Positions 16,501 through 24,539 are shown, counted from the stretch's first letter. The stretch: DNA of 35,264 nucleotides from Candidatus Omnitrophota bacterium (GCA_028693815.1 JAQUUP010000021.1:1-35264), one strand, 5' to 3'. The notes: generated by a model not told the origin, from the letters alone. Numbers and translations are program-made.

Positions 16501-19500
16501 TAATATCTTTTAAAAATACTACATCGGGATCCCTTGAAGACCACACGGTTTCAGGCCTAGCCTGGGTGCTCACGATGGTCCAATCCTTTCGTGGAAATCC
16601 ACGCTCATCTTTTAGCGATTCTTGGTTTTCCCCTAATAATATAATATCATTGCCTTTGTTGTCCTTTTTGACGCGAAAAGCTCCTTCTAAATCAACAAAT
16701 CCACCATAAAAATCATGTAAGACCTTAAAATAAAATGCTGTCTTTTCAGCCAAGACAAAATCTGTTATGACAAATTCAGATTTTAAATTATCAGGGATAT
16801 CAATTTCTTGTTTTCCTAAACCACCTGCTGTTTCAACGACCATCTTCTCGCGTTTTCCTTTTGCGCGCAATAAAAGAGTCCCGTCATACTCCATGAAAAA
16901 TTTGCTTCCCGTCTCGTCTCCTGAAACAAGCTTTTCACCCTGGCCTTCTGTAGCGGAAAGCGACATGACAGGAAAACCGGTTTCTCGATCGAGAGAAAAT
17001 CCAATAAAACTAATTTGCGATAGAAACATCTCCTGCAAAAGCGTGCTGATTTCCGCATGTTCATCAAATGTAGGCAAGCCATGCTCAAAGCGGTAATCAA
17101 TCGCGCGTTTATTAAATAACGAGGCCTGATTGAATATCCAATTTTGAATGATAAAATCCAATCCGTCTTCCCCTTCTTTTTCGGAAAAAGGCGTTACAAA
17201 AATATATGTATCTTGACGGCCTGCAAAGGACGCAGTCTCGCTATCCTCTCCAACGGCAGAAGAACGAATGGCTAAAACAAGTTTTTCCAAAGGAATCCCA
17301 AGACGCTCGGCTAATTTCACTAGTCCTCGTTTCATTTCGTCCTTAACGGCTTCTGGGACAGTCATAAGCCTTGCGGCAATAAGCAATTTCTCAGATATCT
17401 CGGAGGTCACATGTTCATATTCAAGCTGTAGCTCTTGTAGCTGATCATCTAATGCAGCCTTGCCTTTTATCAAATCACTGCGTTGAGATGTTTTTATCTG
17501 CGCATCAAGCGCGTTTATTTTTAATTTTAATTGCTCCTGTGCTTCCTTAATCCGATTGACTTCTTGGTCTAAAGACTTACCATTCTTCTGAAAATATGCA
17601 TTTAAATTTTCATATCCATTTTCTGTAAAATCATCGACTATAGAAATCATAGTCTTTAAAGTTTTTCGGATTTGGTACTGCGCAGACGCATCTTCTTTAA
17701 AATCAATCGCAACGCCGCGAAGCGCCAATTCTTTTTCAAGCTTTTCTTTTTCTTCGTTTGTCATCCCTATTACATTTTTGTCGAGGAATTCACCATTCTT
17801 GTCCAAATAGTTATAAATTTCTTTTATTTTAGTCTCGATGTGCAAAAGATACGTCTTAATGTCCGTGATAAATAACCTCTGGAAGAGCTCCCCTGATGTG
17901 GCAAAATTAGGAAGCGTAACAACGTAAGGGCAAAACATCATTTCCCCGGTATGAGCGGTTTTACCCCCAAAATTAACTTCATCTTGGCGCTCTACCTCGA
18001 TATCCCATACGGTTGCACGTCCCTGAAAGGCCGGATCTTGAATATACTGCCTTTTTAAGCCATAAAGCGTTATTTTCTTTCCTTGCTCTACTCCGTCGGC
18101 TTCTTCATAAATTATTTTTGCATCCGGACTTAATTTATTTTTAAGATCTTCGATGGGATCCTCAATAAATATTTCAGATATTTCGACAATATCCGAATGT
18201 TCTTTGGAGAATTGCGCAAGGAGATCCGCTGCTTTTTCCTGACTAATTTTTCCATAAAAAAGATACTCTTCTTCAAGATATTTTGCAAGGCGGCGCTTGC
18301 CTAAAACTTTTCCACGATGAAGCATGTCTGACATAAAAAGAAAAATGTCCTTGTCACTCAGAAAAGAAGGATTTCTTGCCCCTTCGAGCGTATCATTGCG
18401 AATAACTTTTTTCTTCAATTGATAAAGTTCTTTTGTATCGTCTAACCTTGATCTTTTCTCTCCGGTCAAGCTTCTTTTGCTTGCCCCAACTAAAATCTCC
18501 AAGTCTTTTATGTCTATTCCTACTTTCTCTTTCCACGCTTCTGCAACAAGACCAGCTATAAAAGACATGGCAATTTTCTTTCGTCCTGTTTTAAAAAGAA
18601 AATCCATAAAATCTTCGTTCAAAACAATTCTTTTTGTTTTTAAATTAATATCTGCATATTCATTCTCTGTTGCACCAACAAAAAAATCTGTTTTTTCAAT
18701 ATAAGAGGAAATCTCGCGCAAAACCTTATACTCGTTCTTGTCTCCTCCATAATATGCAAGAAAATTCTTGGCAAGAGGATACAACTTGTCATATTTTCCA
18801 AAAAACAACTCTCCCTTCTTGACATTTTGGAAGCCAGGAATATTGGCTGATCTTGGAATCTCTTTGATTGAAGAACTCGCCACCTTAACGCTAGATTCTT
18901 CAGGTTTGACAAAAAGCACGCTAGAGCTAACGATCCCAGATTTTTCATGACCTCGAATATTTCTTATCGGAGGGATGCTAGTTCTATCAAGATTTTCTAT
19001 TACCAGTCTTGATCCACCTGAAAAATATTTACGAGGAATATTACGGCCAGCATTTGGGTCATATTCAGCCTTTATATAATTATAAGCACCTTTTTTGTAT
19101 GCCTCAAGATATTGATTGTAAATTTTCTCTTTGACGTCTGGATCGTTGATATTTAAGCCATTAATCTTTTTCTTGTCTACATAAATTTGGCCCAAAAGAC
19201 TTTCTTGAAGGCTTTTCTTAAACCAATTCGCTAAAATAAGAGAACTATAAATTTGGCGCAGCTGTGCAAAATGCTTGCCTTGATTGACTTCCTTAGTAAT
19301 TTCAGGAATAACAATTTCGCGAACAATCTCTGAAGCAAGATTAGCATTTCTAGAAACCGAGATTCCTCTATCCTTAAAATATTGAGCCTCTTTCTGCTTA
19401 TCGCTATGCTGCAGAGCAATGTAATCTTCTTCTATCATTACTTTCAAAGTACTTTCGGCAACAAACACGCGGTTTCCGGTCTCATAAACAACAGCTTTAT

Positions 19501-20068
19501 CAGGCAAAATCCAGACCTTGTTAAAAGTATCTAGAGGTATGTCCGTTGTGCCATATTGAGAGTATGCTTTTTTATAAACTTTATCCCAGAATTTCTTACC
19601 CAGCTCATCTTCAGGATAAACCAAAGAAGCTGTTATCTGCTTTAGGATATAATCCTCCGCTAATAGATCGCGCCCCATATCTGTTAAGCTAAATTCATCA
19701 GGAATAATTCTGTCTTTTTCATATGGAGAAAGATTAACCCAAAGCTCATCCTCTGGAATGGTCAAAGAAGTCAAGAAATACTTAACCATTTTTTCAGTCT
19801 CTTGCTTCAACTCCTCCCCTTGAATGTTTTCTTCGCCGGTATTAATAAAGAAATTGAATTCCAAAGGATTATCACAATTAATTTCAAGACCCTTGATGAT
19901 CGGGGGAGCAAATTGAGGCGTGAGGGTCAACATCGTACCAGGAGCAGGCAAAGCAAGCATCTGCGCAAAGCCTTGAGTCGGCAAAATCATGTTGCCGAGA
20001 AAGGCAATCGTGATTACAAGGCTAACAATCTTTAGTAAACGGGTATTCTTTGTTTTAAAACTTAGCAT
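13532..20068 (-). CDS. Giant exported protein P1 with PEP-synthase-like cargo
   Basis: 2178 residues. A Sec-type signal peptide (basic KTKNTRLLK, hydrophobic 12-29, likely cut after QGFA, residue 35) precedes a module (about 40-352) shared with P2, from LPAPGTM to IPRKYFSGG. An unassigned region follows to about 640. Then comes a phosphoenolpyruvate synthase/PPDK-like enzyme: GGKTAHTGEM; LAIRSSAVGED with Arg935, as in the ATP-grasp domain; TQARPETVWS; the phosphohistidine domain KGGPNSHTMIVAS with His1270; and a PEP-binding barrel with GFRG, TEIPT, GGNDALQT and YCGNDPS (Cys1719). A coiled coil of about 120 residues precedes Arg935. Residues 1960-2065 resemble a second, decayed barrel. The tail (2096-2178, GGIDF onward) matches that of P2. 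The start has a good AGGAG site. Family-level homology is clear; activity outside the cytoplasm, where ATP is scarce, is puzzling. Confidence 0.85.
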   Translation of the reverse strand: MLSFKTKNTRLLKIVSLVITIAFLGNMILPTQGFAQMLALPAPGTMLTLTPQFAPPIIKGLEINCDNPLEFNFFINTGEENIQGEELKQETEKMVKYFLTSLTIPEDELWVNLSPYEKDRIIPDEFSLTDMGRDLLAEDYILKQITASLVYPEDELGKKFWDKVYKKAYSQYGTTDIPLDTFNKVWILPDKAVVYETGNRVFVAESTLKVMIEEDYIALQHSDKQKEAQYFKDRGISVSRNANLASEIVREIVIPEITKEVNQGKHFAQLRQIYSSLILANWFKKSLQESLLGQIYVDKKKINGLNINDPDVKEKIYNQYLEAYKKGAYNYIKAEYDPNAGRNIPRKYFSGGSRLVIENLDRTSIPPIRNIRGHEKSGIVSSSVLFVKPEESSVKVASSSIKEIPRSANIPGFQNVKKGELFFGKYDKLYPLAKNFLAYYGGDKNEYKVLREISSYIEKTDFFVGATENEYADINLKTKRIVLNEDFMDFLFKTGRKKIAMSFIAGLVAEAWKEKVGIDIKDLEILVGASKRSLTGEKRSRLDDTKELYQLKKKVIRNDTLEGARNPSFLSDKDIFLFMSDMLHRGKVLGKRRLAKYLEEEYLFYGKISQEKAADLLAQFSKEHSDIVEISEIFIEDPIEDLKNKLSPDAKIIYEEADGVEQGKKITLYGLKRQYIQDPAFQGRATVWDIEVERQDEVNFGGKTAHTGEMMFCPYVVTLPNFATSGELFQRLFITDIKTYLLHIETKIKEIYNYLDKNGEFLDKNVIGMTNEEKEKLEKELALRGVAIDFKEDASAQYQIRKTLKTMISIVDDFTENGYENLNAYFQKNGKSLDQEVNRIKEAQEQLKLKINALDAQIKTSQRSDLIKGKAALDDQLQELQLEYEHVTSEISEKLLIAARLMTVPEAVKDEMKRGLVKLAERLGIPLEKLVLAIRSSAVGEDSETASFAGRQDTYIFVTPFSEKEGEDGLDFIIQNWIFNQASLFNKRAIDYRFEHGLPTFDEHAEISTLLQEMFLSQISFIGFSLDRETGFPVMSLSATEGQGEKLVSGDETGSKFFMEYDGTLLLRAKGKREKMVVETAGGLGKQEIDIPDNLKSEFVITDFVLAEKTAFYFKVLHDFYGGFVDLEGAFRVKKDNKGNDIILLGENQESLKDERGFPRKDWTIVSTQARPETVWSSRDPDVVFLKDIIVTDKAFEKAQKEGRVLPFNFLAKTGGAAQGEIYWVLDKNPETLARTINKIMAAYQSDPDMNSAMQAARGIIAQKGGPNSHTMIVASEFGLVAVTGITNATFEDVRDALPNGTEITIDANRGKILLGMDHELKVAGKDFSIKGLPSTPYGDIRLGVFAATTDKAYKGAPLRNMPSFYGIGLDRQELTLTNSIGIYPDLLLAYDNMIRRENHMSHEGPILDREKDKDEIKYVEEAIKGYNSAEDFYVSTLYESLLSKAVSTIPSENNVLVRAQSLADYQLRIKVLNIVKQYYRDGLGRVAPLHQLEGILKTLIKKVGGKIEADSDAEILSQIVMLLDKRHYIRLDDRKTDEYEGVYSAERFIKREVNPMKGFRGLDLMFHNPQVLRWQLGAIKKVLDTKKVKIGVFAPIVRRPEDVTRMLEVMDELGMLTEDIKVGIMTEIPTNSINVEDFLMAAKNFEDETGKKLNFFFSTGGNDALQTNARIDRNTDNKALKDTVNAYSPSVLRWNARIAKIVRDFNKKYNKKYSVSYCGNDPSVPGQDDYGAILKAFGYDAVSVLLEVYERVAKNLANTNFEIPQVAKDAVGFDFDMDPKAIQSIKKESPNHFNIGEFLLTLGMHFKAFESYDKEILPTVKEGKMLAGADWHIYRSMYQDIRNMLRENGYSLSIDKEGIGLLFYRAKLKEAVREAAYEAKKQGKKLFISTDNIFSSEYQKLKYGEVYEPKEANPGYGVHGLVKSLNDNRKFFKVDLEIIKELIEEDNDNIVLELKAVRSFEEIKKVRELLGEIELGVPLAVSVEVPANLYEIKEILDPNLNISYLDIADPLRLVSDLMALEEDNINGVDITKHDVDYQLRRPILILATAAKKAGVPFYVNESIYGVISDLANNTEKLFPLKEKKGEASSAVVPTGGIDFNRINFDMQIKRDKDGIPLPVKFQDVGHIDIDGLVPMIINFVIITDLPWLLGMANENNFYETEMSREYAEEPKRLSFLK

Positions 20069-20261
20069 GGGTATTTCTCCTTAATGACGCCGCCATTAAT
20101 TCAGGGACAAAGCGAATTAACTTTGCGCTTTTTATGAAGCTGAGATTAAATTAAAAATTTTTTTAGTTATTTTGATAATTTTTATTCTTTTTCAGATCTT
20201 TTCCAACAAGTAACCGTGGCGTGTTAATTTAAGAATTAAGATTTAAAAATCATATTTATTT

Positions 20262-20364
20262 GGAATACATACGATATGTGTTCCGGAAAACGCTTTCTTT
20301 TAAGAAAACGTGTATAAAATATAGCATATTTTGGAAAGAAATCAAGTTTCTAACCAAGAAACTT
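20262..20364. promoter_or_regulatory. Three consecutive dyads around the P1 promoter
   Basis: Three inverted repeats lie within 103 bases. The first is GGAATACATA/TATGTGTTCC around CGA (20262-20284, 9 of 10 paired). The second is CGCTTTCTT/AAGAAAACG around TT (20291-20310, 8 of 9). The third is a perfect AAGTTTCT/AGAAACTT around five bases (20344-20364), overlapping the candidate -35 box. They could be operators for a dimeric regulator or hairpins in the leader. Nothing in the window identifies the regulator. Confidence 0.4.
20318..20345 (-). promoter_or_regulatory. Candidate sigma-70 promoter of P1
   Basis: On the minus strand TTGATT (20345-20340) and TATATT (20323-20318) are 16 bases apart. 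The spacing and -10 box match the candidate P2 promoter. It would leave a 5' leader of about 240 bases. AT-rich surroundings make chance matches common. Confidence 0.4.
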
Positions 20365-20554
20365 AAATGTTTTAAAAGAAATTAGGCTCATAAAGTATTG
20401 ATTTTTAGTAATTTATGGCTCGGCTAAAAGAAATATCGATAAAATACAATTTTTTTGAGAAATATATCCAAGAATTTCATTTTAATCTAAGAAATAAGCC
20501 AGATGAATGCGTTATCAAAGGAAGGCAGGCGATTTATTAAAGAGTCTCAATCTT

Positions 20555-20634
20555 TTAATAAAGACCATGTCCCGATAGAATCTAATTGAGAATTGGATCT
20601 AAAAGAAAAGTGCAATTAGCGGCCCCGATCACCA
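20555..20634 (-). pseudogene. Decayed copy of the 3' end of the prepilin peptidase gene
   Basis: The plus-strand text AAAAGAAAAGTGCAATTAG (20601-20619), followed within two bases by GCCCCGATCAC, repeats the coding strand complement near 24656-24687, which encodes IGALIALFF of the prepilin peptidase. A second match, AATAAAGACC (20557-20566 against 24611-24620), covers the stop region, and the distance between the two matches is 44 bases here against 45 in the gene. The homology fades at about 20634, six bases before the P2 stop. It is not translatable as a peptidase. It points to duplication of the pilD region. Confidence 0.65.
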
Positions 20635-20639
20635 AAAAA

Positions 20640-23600
20640 CTAATCGCCATGCGCATCATCTAGCCTAGTTAAGCTCAAAATTTCGCCTTCCTTTCCCCCT
20701 CCCTCGCTAAGCCCCATAAGCATATTAAAACTCGTAATCGGGACAATATTAATAATAATAGGAACAAAACCCTCTGCTTGGCTTAGTGCCGTTATGTCGA
20801 TTTCAGAAATATCCAGCGCTATTCCCTTACCTCTAGATTCAATCTCAAACCCATCGGCGTCAAAATCAATACCACCAGGTGCCTGAATTGATGACGAACC
20901 TATCGAGTTTTCAACGTCCCTTTGATCACGATTCAGCCTGCTACCTTTTTTGCTTAAATCTAATACATACCGGTCTCCAAAAAAATGTCCAGCTAGCTCA
21001 AAACCCCACGCTTCCAATGCATTTCTTGTCTCTAAATCGTCTTGCTTTATAAGAACCTCGACTTGCCCATCATCGGCAAATAAGCTCTCTTCCGCACGAT
21101 GAACTAAATTTAGAAGATGCGCATAGGAATACCCAGAAAACTCATCAAGTCCTGCGAAGAAAATACTATCAAATAACTCCGGAACAATTTCCTTGTCTTT
21201 GGAAAAAGCAACAAAGGTAGCTTCAGCCAAATTTCCCCGGAATACCGTTACCTTGGTTTCACGACTTGAATCAATGGCCGTTCGCAAATTAAGTGGATTG
21301 ACATCATTAGCCAAAACAAAAACATTCTTGCTGTCTGCATTGTAAAACCTATCAACATAACCCTTTGTAATCTCTCCGGAGCCGGACCCGAGGTGCAGAA
21401 CTAAACGAACGCCTGGATCATGTTCTTTGTATATTTTTAAGAAATTTGCCAATGGAAATTCTTCCATAGGATAACCTTTTTGGAGAAGTAAGTTTTCCCA
21501 TCTACCGTCTGTATCCGCCCTGACATAACTATCTTTACTTGCTTTAAAAACAGCGCCAAAAAAGAATGGGATATATAAATCTTTTCCATCCCATAATATT
21601 CTTTCAATATTGACATAGTATTTCCCAAGGACCTCTTTTTCCTGTACATTCAAAAATTTAGATATATCCTCTTTTCCTCTAAACAATGCACCTGACTTTG
21701 GATTTTTTTCAAAAATTTTTTCATACAAATCTCCAATGATGTCATATAGTTTGCGTCTTTCGGCAATATCCAAAAACTGAAATAATTTTACAAAATGCCC
21801 AGGGGAATCAATATTCGGAATAAAAGCCGGAAACGGGATTTTCTCTAAACTCTTACGCGCTTCTTCTGCCTTTTTAATCTTTGCACGAGCCCGCAATATC
21901 TTCTTAAACAAAGCTATCTCCGTATCAGAAAGTTTTGGCGAGTCTAGCATTAGCTCATGTTGAAAAGATTCGTCGGGCAGATTCGAATCCGTCATCCTCC
22001 CCCATTCCTCTGAAGTAGCATTTATCCTAACAATTTCTCTAAAATCACCGTACGCTAAATCAATGAAAAATCTTGCGTTTCTAAAATCTCCTAACCTATA
22101 ACTTAATTCGGCTATCTCTCGATGGATGTTCGCAATCTTTGGATGACCAGAAATTGCTCGGTCAGTTTTTTCTATCGCCTCGCTGAGAGCTTCCTCGATC
22201 TTTTTTCTATCAGACTCGGATACTTTCTCAAAAGTAAAAAGCGAGCTCATCTGCTCATCCGTCATATGGAACTTTTTGGTCGTTGGAGCAAGCCCGAAAC
22301 TTTCATTGATTATATGGCCTACATGCTCTGTATATTCTTGATTTTCTTCCGGGCCAAAAATTTTATCCTGAAGGCCATAACGAAATGCCCTTGGGTATTG
22401 AAGACGTATAGTCTTTCCATCGCCACGCAAATAACGATGAATGCTGCCCCACTCTTTCTTTTGAAGGGCTTTCTTAAGGAGCTTACGATTTTCCTCTAAA
22501 CGTAAAAATCCTTCTCCTGCCTCATGAAAAACTCCTATAGCTGTCACAACTTCTTTATTTAAGAAAATTCGATGACCAATAGGATCAAAAACACCTTTAA
22601 ACCCGTGAATGTTATCATCTAAGAAGTAAATATCAAGGTCTTTGAGTAGCTCAACAATGCCTTCAGCTATTTTAATATCGTTTTTTCTTAATTTATTTGA
22701 TACAAGGCTCGTCCCAACTCGCCCCATAGTAATTTTGCCCTTACTCTTTTTTCGCATGTTAATTTTTAATTTAATCTCATTAATCAAACTCCCTTTCTTA
22801 GAGTCATCGAGCTTCTCCCCTGAAAATGTTAAGCTACCAACTCTTTCTCCCATTTTATCATAGACATGCTTCCCATCTTCTGTGCCCAAGAAAATTTCGT
22901 TTGTGTCGTTATAGACTTGCATGCTCAAATTCGTCCGCCCAACCTCAGAACCGTCTAACCAAAAGAAATTGTTGTACGCAGATCCTATTAATCCTGTCTC
23001 AGCATCAATCCTATCGCCTTCCTTCTTTAAAAGATTGGAAGAAACAAATTGTTCAACTTCAGATTGAATGAACGAAAAACGATCTTTGCCTGCTAATAAA
23101 GCAAGATTATTTCCTTGGTCGCCGCTTAAAGTAGTGCCTGCTACATAATCAGAATTCTTAAGCATCATATTAAATCCACCAGAAAAATATTTTCGTGGGA
23201 TATTCTGCTGAGTATTTTTATCATATTCAATCTTGATTATATCGCAGGCGCCTTTTTTAAAGGCAGCAAGATACTGATCGTAGATTTTCTGTGTGATCTC
23301 TTTATCCTCAACATCTATGCCTCTAACCTTTCCTTTATCTGCATAGACTTTATTAAGAATCGCATCTTTCAGATTATTCTTAAACCAATACGCTAAAATT
23401 AAAGAAGAATAAATCTGACGCAAAGGTGCAAAATGTTTACCCTCGTTGACTTCACGCTCAAGCTCCGGAATAATGATTTCACGAACAATTTCGTTTGTCA
23501 GCTGTGCGCTATAACCTGCAAAATTAACACTCTGAGGGCTTACAGTTTGTGATTTACGGCTTTCTTGCGTAGCAAGATAATCCTCTTCCAGCATCACTTT

Positions 23601-24233
23601 TAATTTACTCTCTACCACAAGTGCACGATCACCGTTTTCGTAAACAGCAGCCTTTTGTGGCACAATCCATACCTTATTAAAAGTCCCTACTGGAATATCA
23701 GTTGTGCCGTACTGTTGATAAGCTTTTTTGTAAACCTTATCCCAAAACTTTTTACCAAGCTCGTCTTCCGGTGAAATCAATGAAGCCGTGATTTGTTTTA
23801 AAAGATAATCCTGAGCAAGCATATCACGACCCATTTCAGTGAGGCCAAGCTTGCTAGGGATAATACGGTCTTTTTCGTAAGGCGAAAGATTAACCCAAAG
23901 GTCTTCATCCGAAATAGTTAAAGATGCCAAAAAGTATTTAATAAGCTTTTTACTCTCAGGCTTTAGGGTCTCACCTTTAAGCCCCGTATCTCCAGAATCT
24001 AAAATAAAATCAAATTTTAAGGGGTTGTTGGGATAGATTTTGATACCGCGTAACATGGCGGGTGCAAAGCCTGGGCTTGAAGGAACCATTACGCCAGGAT
24101 TTGGCAAGCCCAGCAACCCCGTATTTGCAAAGGCAGATGGTGGGAATACAGTTGTCCCCATGAAAACCATGAGGACAAAGAAAACCCCTACCTTAAAAAA
24201 TGTAGTCTTTTTTGTAATTTTGTGATTTAGCAT
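20640..24233 (-). CDS. Giant exported protein P2 with methyltransferase-like cargo
   Basis: 1197 residues from the ATG at 24233, which has GGGTG upstream; an in-frame ATG at 24248 and a longer frame to 24281 are possible. The signal peptide (KITKKTTFFK, hydrophobic core, PPSAFA then N, cut after residue 36) is followed by the module shared with P1 (43 to about 350; LPNPGVM, LWVNLSPYEKDRIIP, NIPRKYFSGG). The middle is unassigned. It includes HRIFLNKEVVTAIGVFHEAG, which resembles but does not complete a zinc-protease HEXXH, and a helical stretch. Near residues 945-1060 there is a class I methyltransferase-like fold: LVLHLGSGSGE (948-954 for the glycine motif), VLANDVNPLN as the acidic strand, and DSIFFAGLDEFSG. 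The tail from GGIDF (1120-1197) matches P1. The substrate is unknown. Confidence 0.82.
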   Translation of the reverse strand: MLNHKITKKTTFFKVGVFFVLMVFMGTTVFPPSAFANTGLLGLPNPGVMVPSSPGFAPAMLRGIKIYPNNPLKFDFILDSGDTGLKGETLKPESKKLIKYFLASLTISDEDLWVNLSPYEKDRIIPSKLGLTEMGRDMLAQDYLLKQITASLISPEDELGKKFWDKVYKKAYQQYGTTDIPVGTFNKVWIVPQKAAVYENGDRALVVESKLKVMLEEDYLATQESRKSQTVSPQSVNFAGYSAQLTNEIVREIIIPELEREVNEGKHFAPLRQIYSSLILAYWFKNNLKDAILNKVYADKGKVRGIDVEDKEITQKIYDQYLAAFKKGACDIIKIEYDKNTQQNIPRKYFSGGFNMMLKNSDYVAGTTLSGDQGNNLALLAGKDRFSFIQSEVEQFVSSNLLKKEGDRIDAETGLIGSAYNNFFWLDGSEVGRTNLSMQVYNDTNEIFLGTEDGKHVYDKMGERVGSLTFSGEKLDDSKKGSLINEIKLKINMRKKSKGKITMGRVGTSLVSNKLRKNDIKIAEGIVELLKDLDIYFLDDNIHGFKGVFDPIGHRIFLNKEVVTAIGVFHEAGEGFLRLEENRKLLKKALQKKEWGSIHRYLRGDGKTIRLQYPRAFRYGLQDKIFGPEENQEYTEHVGHIINESFGLAPTTKKFHMTDEQMSSLFTFEKVSESDRKKIEEALSEAIEKTDRAISGHPKIANIHREIAELSYRLGDFRNARFFIDLAYGDFREIVRINATSEEWGRMTDSNLPDESFQHELMLDSPKLSDTEIALFKKILRARAKIKKAEEARKSLEKIPFPAFIPNIDSPGHFVKLFQFLDIAERRKLYDIIGDLYEKIFEKNPKSGALFRGKEDISKFLNVQEKEVLGKYYVNIERILWDGKDLYIPFFFGAVFKASKDSYVRADTDGRWENLLLQKGYPMEEFPLANFLKIYKEHDPGVRLVLHLGSGSGEITKGYVDRFYNADSKNVFVLANDVNPLNLRTAIDSSRETKVTVFRGNLAEATFVAFSKDKEIVPELFDSIFFAGLDEFSGYSYAHLLNLVHRAEESLFADDGQVEVLIKQDDLETRNALEAWGFELAGHFFGDRYVLDLSKKGSRLNRDQRDVENSIGSSSIQAPGGIDFDADGFEIESRGKGIALDISEIDITALSQAEGFVPIIINIVPITSFNMLMGLSEGGGKEGEILSLTRLDDAHGD

Positions 24234-24292
24234 ACTTGCACCCAACATACTAACATATCTATTAATATCATGTTGTATCAAAATCTTCTATA

Positions 24293-24320
24293 AATATATA
24301 CTATTTTAAGAAAAAAACAA
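24293..24320 (-). promoter_or_regulatory. Candidate sigma-70 promoter of P2
   Basis: TTGTTT (24320-24315) and TATATT (24298-24293) on the minus strand are 16 bases apart, the same -10 box and spacing as at P1. The leader to the ATG at 24233 would be about 55 bases. Chance is possible in such AT-rich DNA. Confidence 0.4.
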
Positions 24321-24508
24321 GAGTGAGGAGAACTTTGTGGAGAATGCTCTCGTAGGATAAAAACTCTATAAAAGCAAGGGCAGCTTGAACTTACGCAAGC
24401 TACCATTAATACTGCTAAAGAATTCTTATTTAATTATGCATTGGCCGATTTATTGTACATCATTCTAAAGCAAAACCGCCAATACCTGCATCATAAAACT
24501 TCAAAGAG

Positions 24509-24539
24509 TCTGATCGGTTTTTAAAGCCTACTGATCAGA
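24509..24539 (-). terminator. Hairpin behind the prepilin peptidase gene
   Basis: Arms TCTGATC (24509-24515) and GATCAGA (24533-24539) are perfectly complementary. Within the loop GG/CC and TTT/AAA can extend the structure. It lies about 70 bases after the pilD stop. The bases that follow on the minus strand are only moderately T-rich, so termination is possible but weak. Confidence 0.3.

Larger units (their letters stand above)
20069..20554. other. P1 upstream region without a convincing gene
   Basis: This 486-base spacer holds a candidate P1 promoter, several dyads and a leader of roughly 240 bases. The leader includes TTAATTC/GAATTAA arms (about 20096-20120) close to the P1 ribosome binding site. 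On the plus strand a 41-codon frame (20415-20540, MARLKEISIKYNFFEKYIQE...) starts at an ATG without a Shine-Dalgarno; I do not call it a gene. No RNA gene is recognised. Confidence 0.5.

Noticed and set aside
17672-17875. Plus-strand frames of 60-130 codons inside giant genes and elsewhere
   Set aside because: They lie antisense to well-supported genes, have low-complexity or hydrophobic composition, and lack family motifs.
20069-20260. Riboswitch (cyclic-di-GMP type) in the P1 leader
   Set aside because: A few GC-rich words and stems are present, but the conserved core of the class could not be matched.
22530-22560. Active zinc protease in P2 from FHEAGEGF
   Set aside because: The motif is HEAGE, without the second His of HEXXH, and no clear further ligand was identified.
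24234-24281. Longer start for P2 (MIQHDINRYVSMLGAS...)
   Set aside because: It would put 16 residues before the basic part of the signal peptide. The ATG at 24233 has GGGTG upstream and matches the layout of P1.
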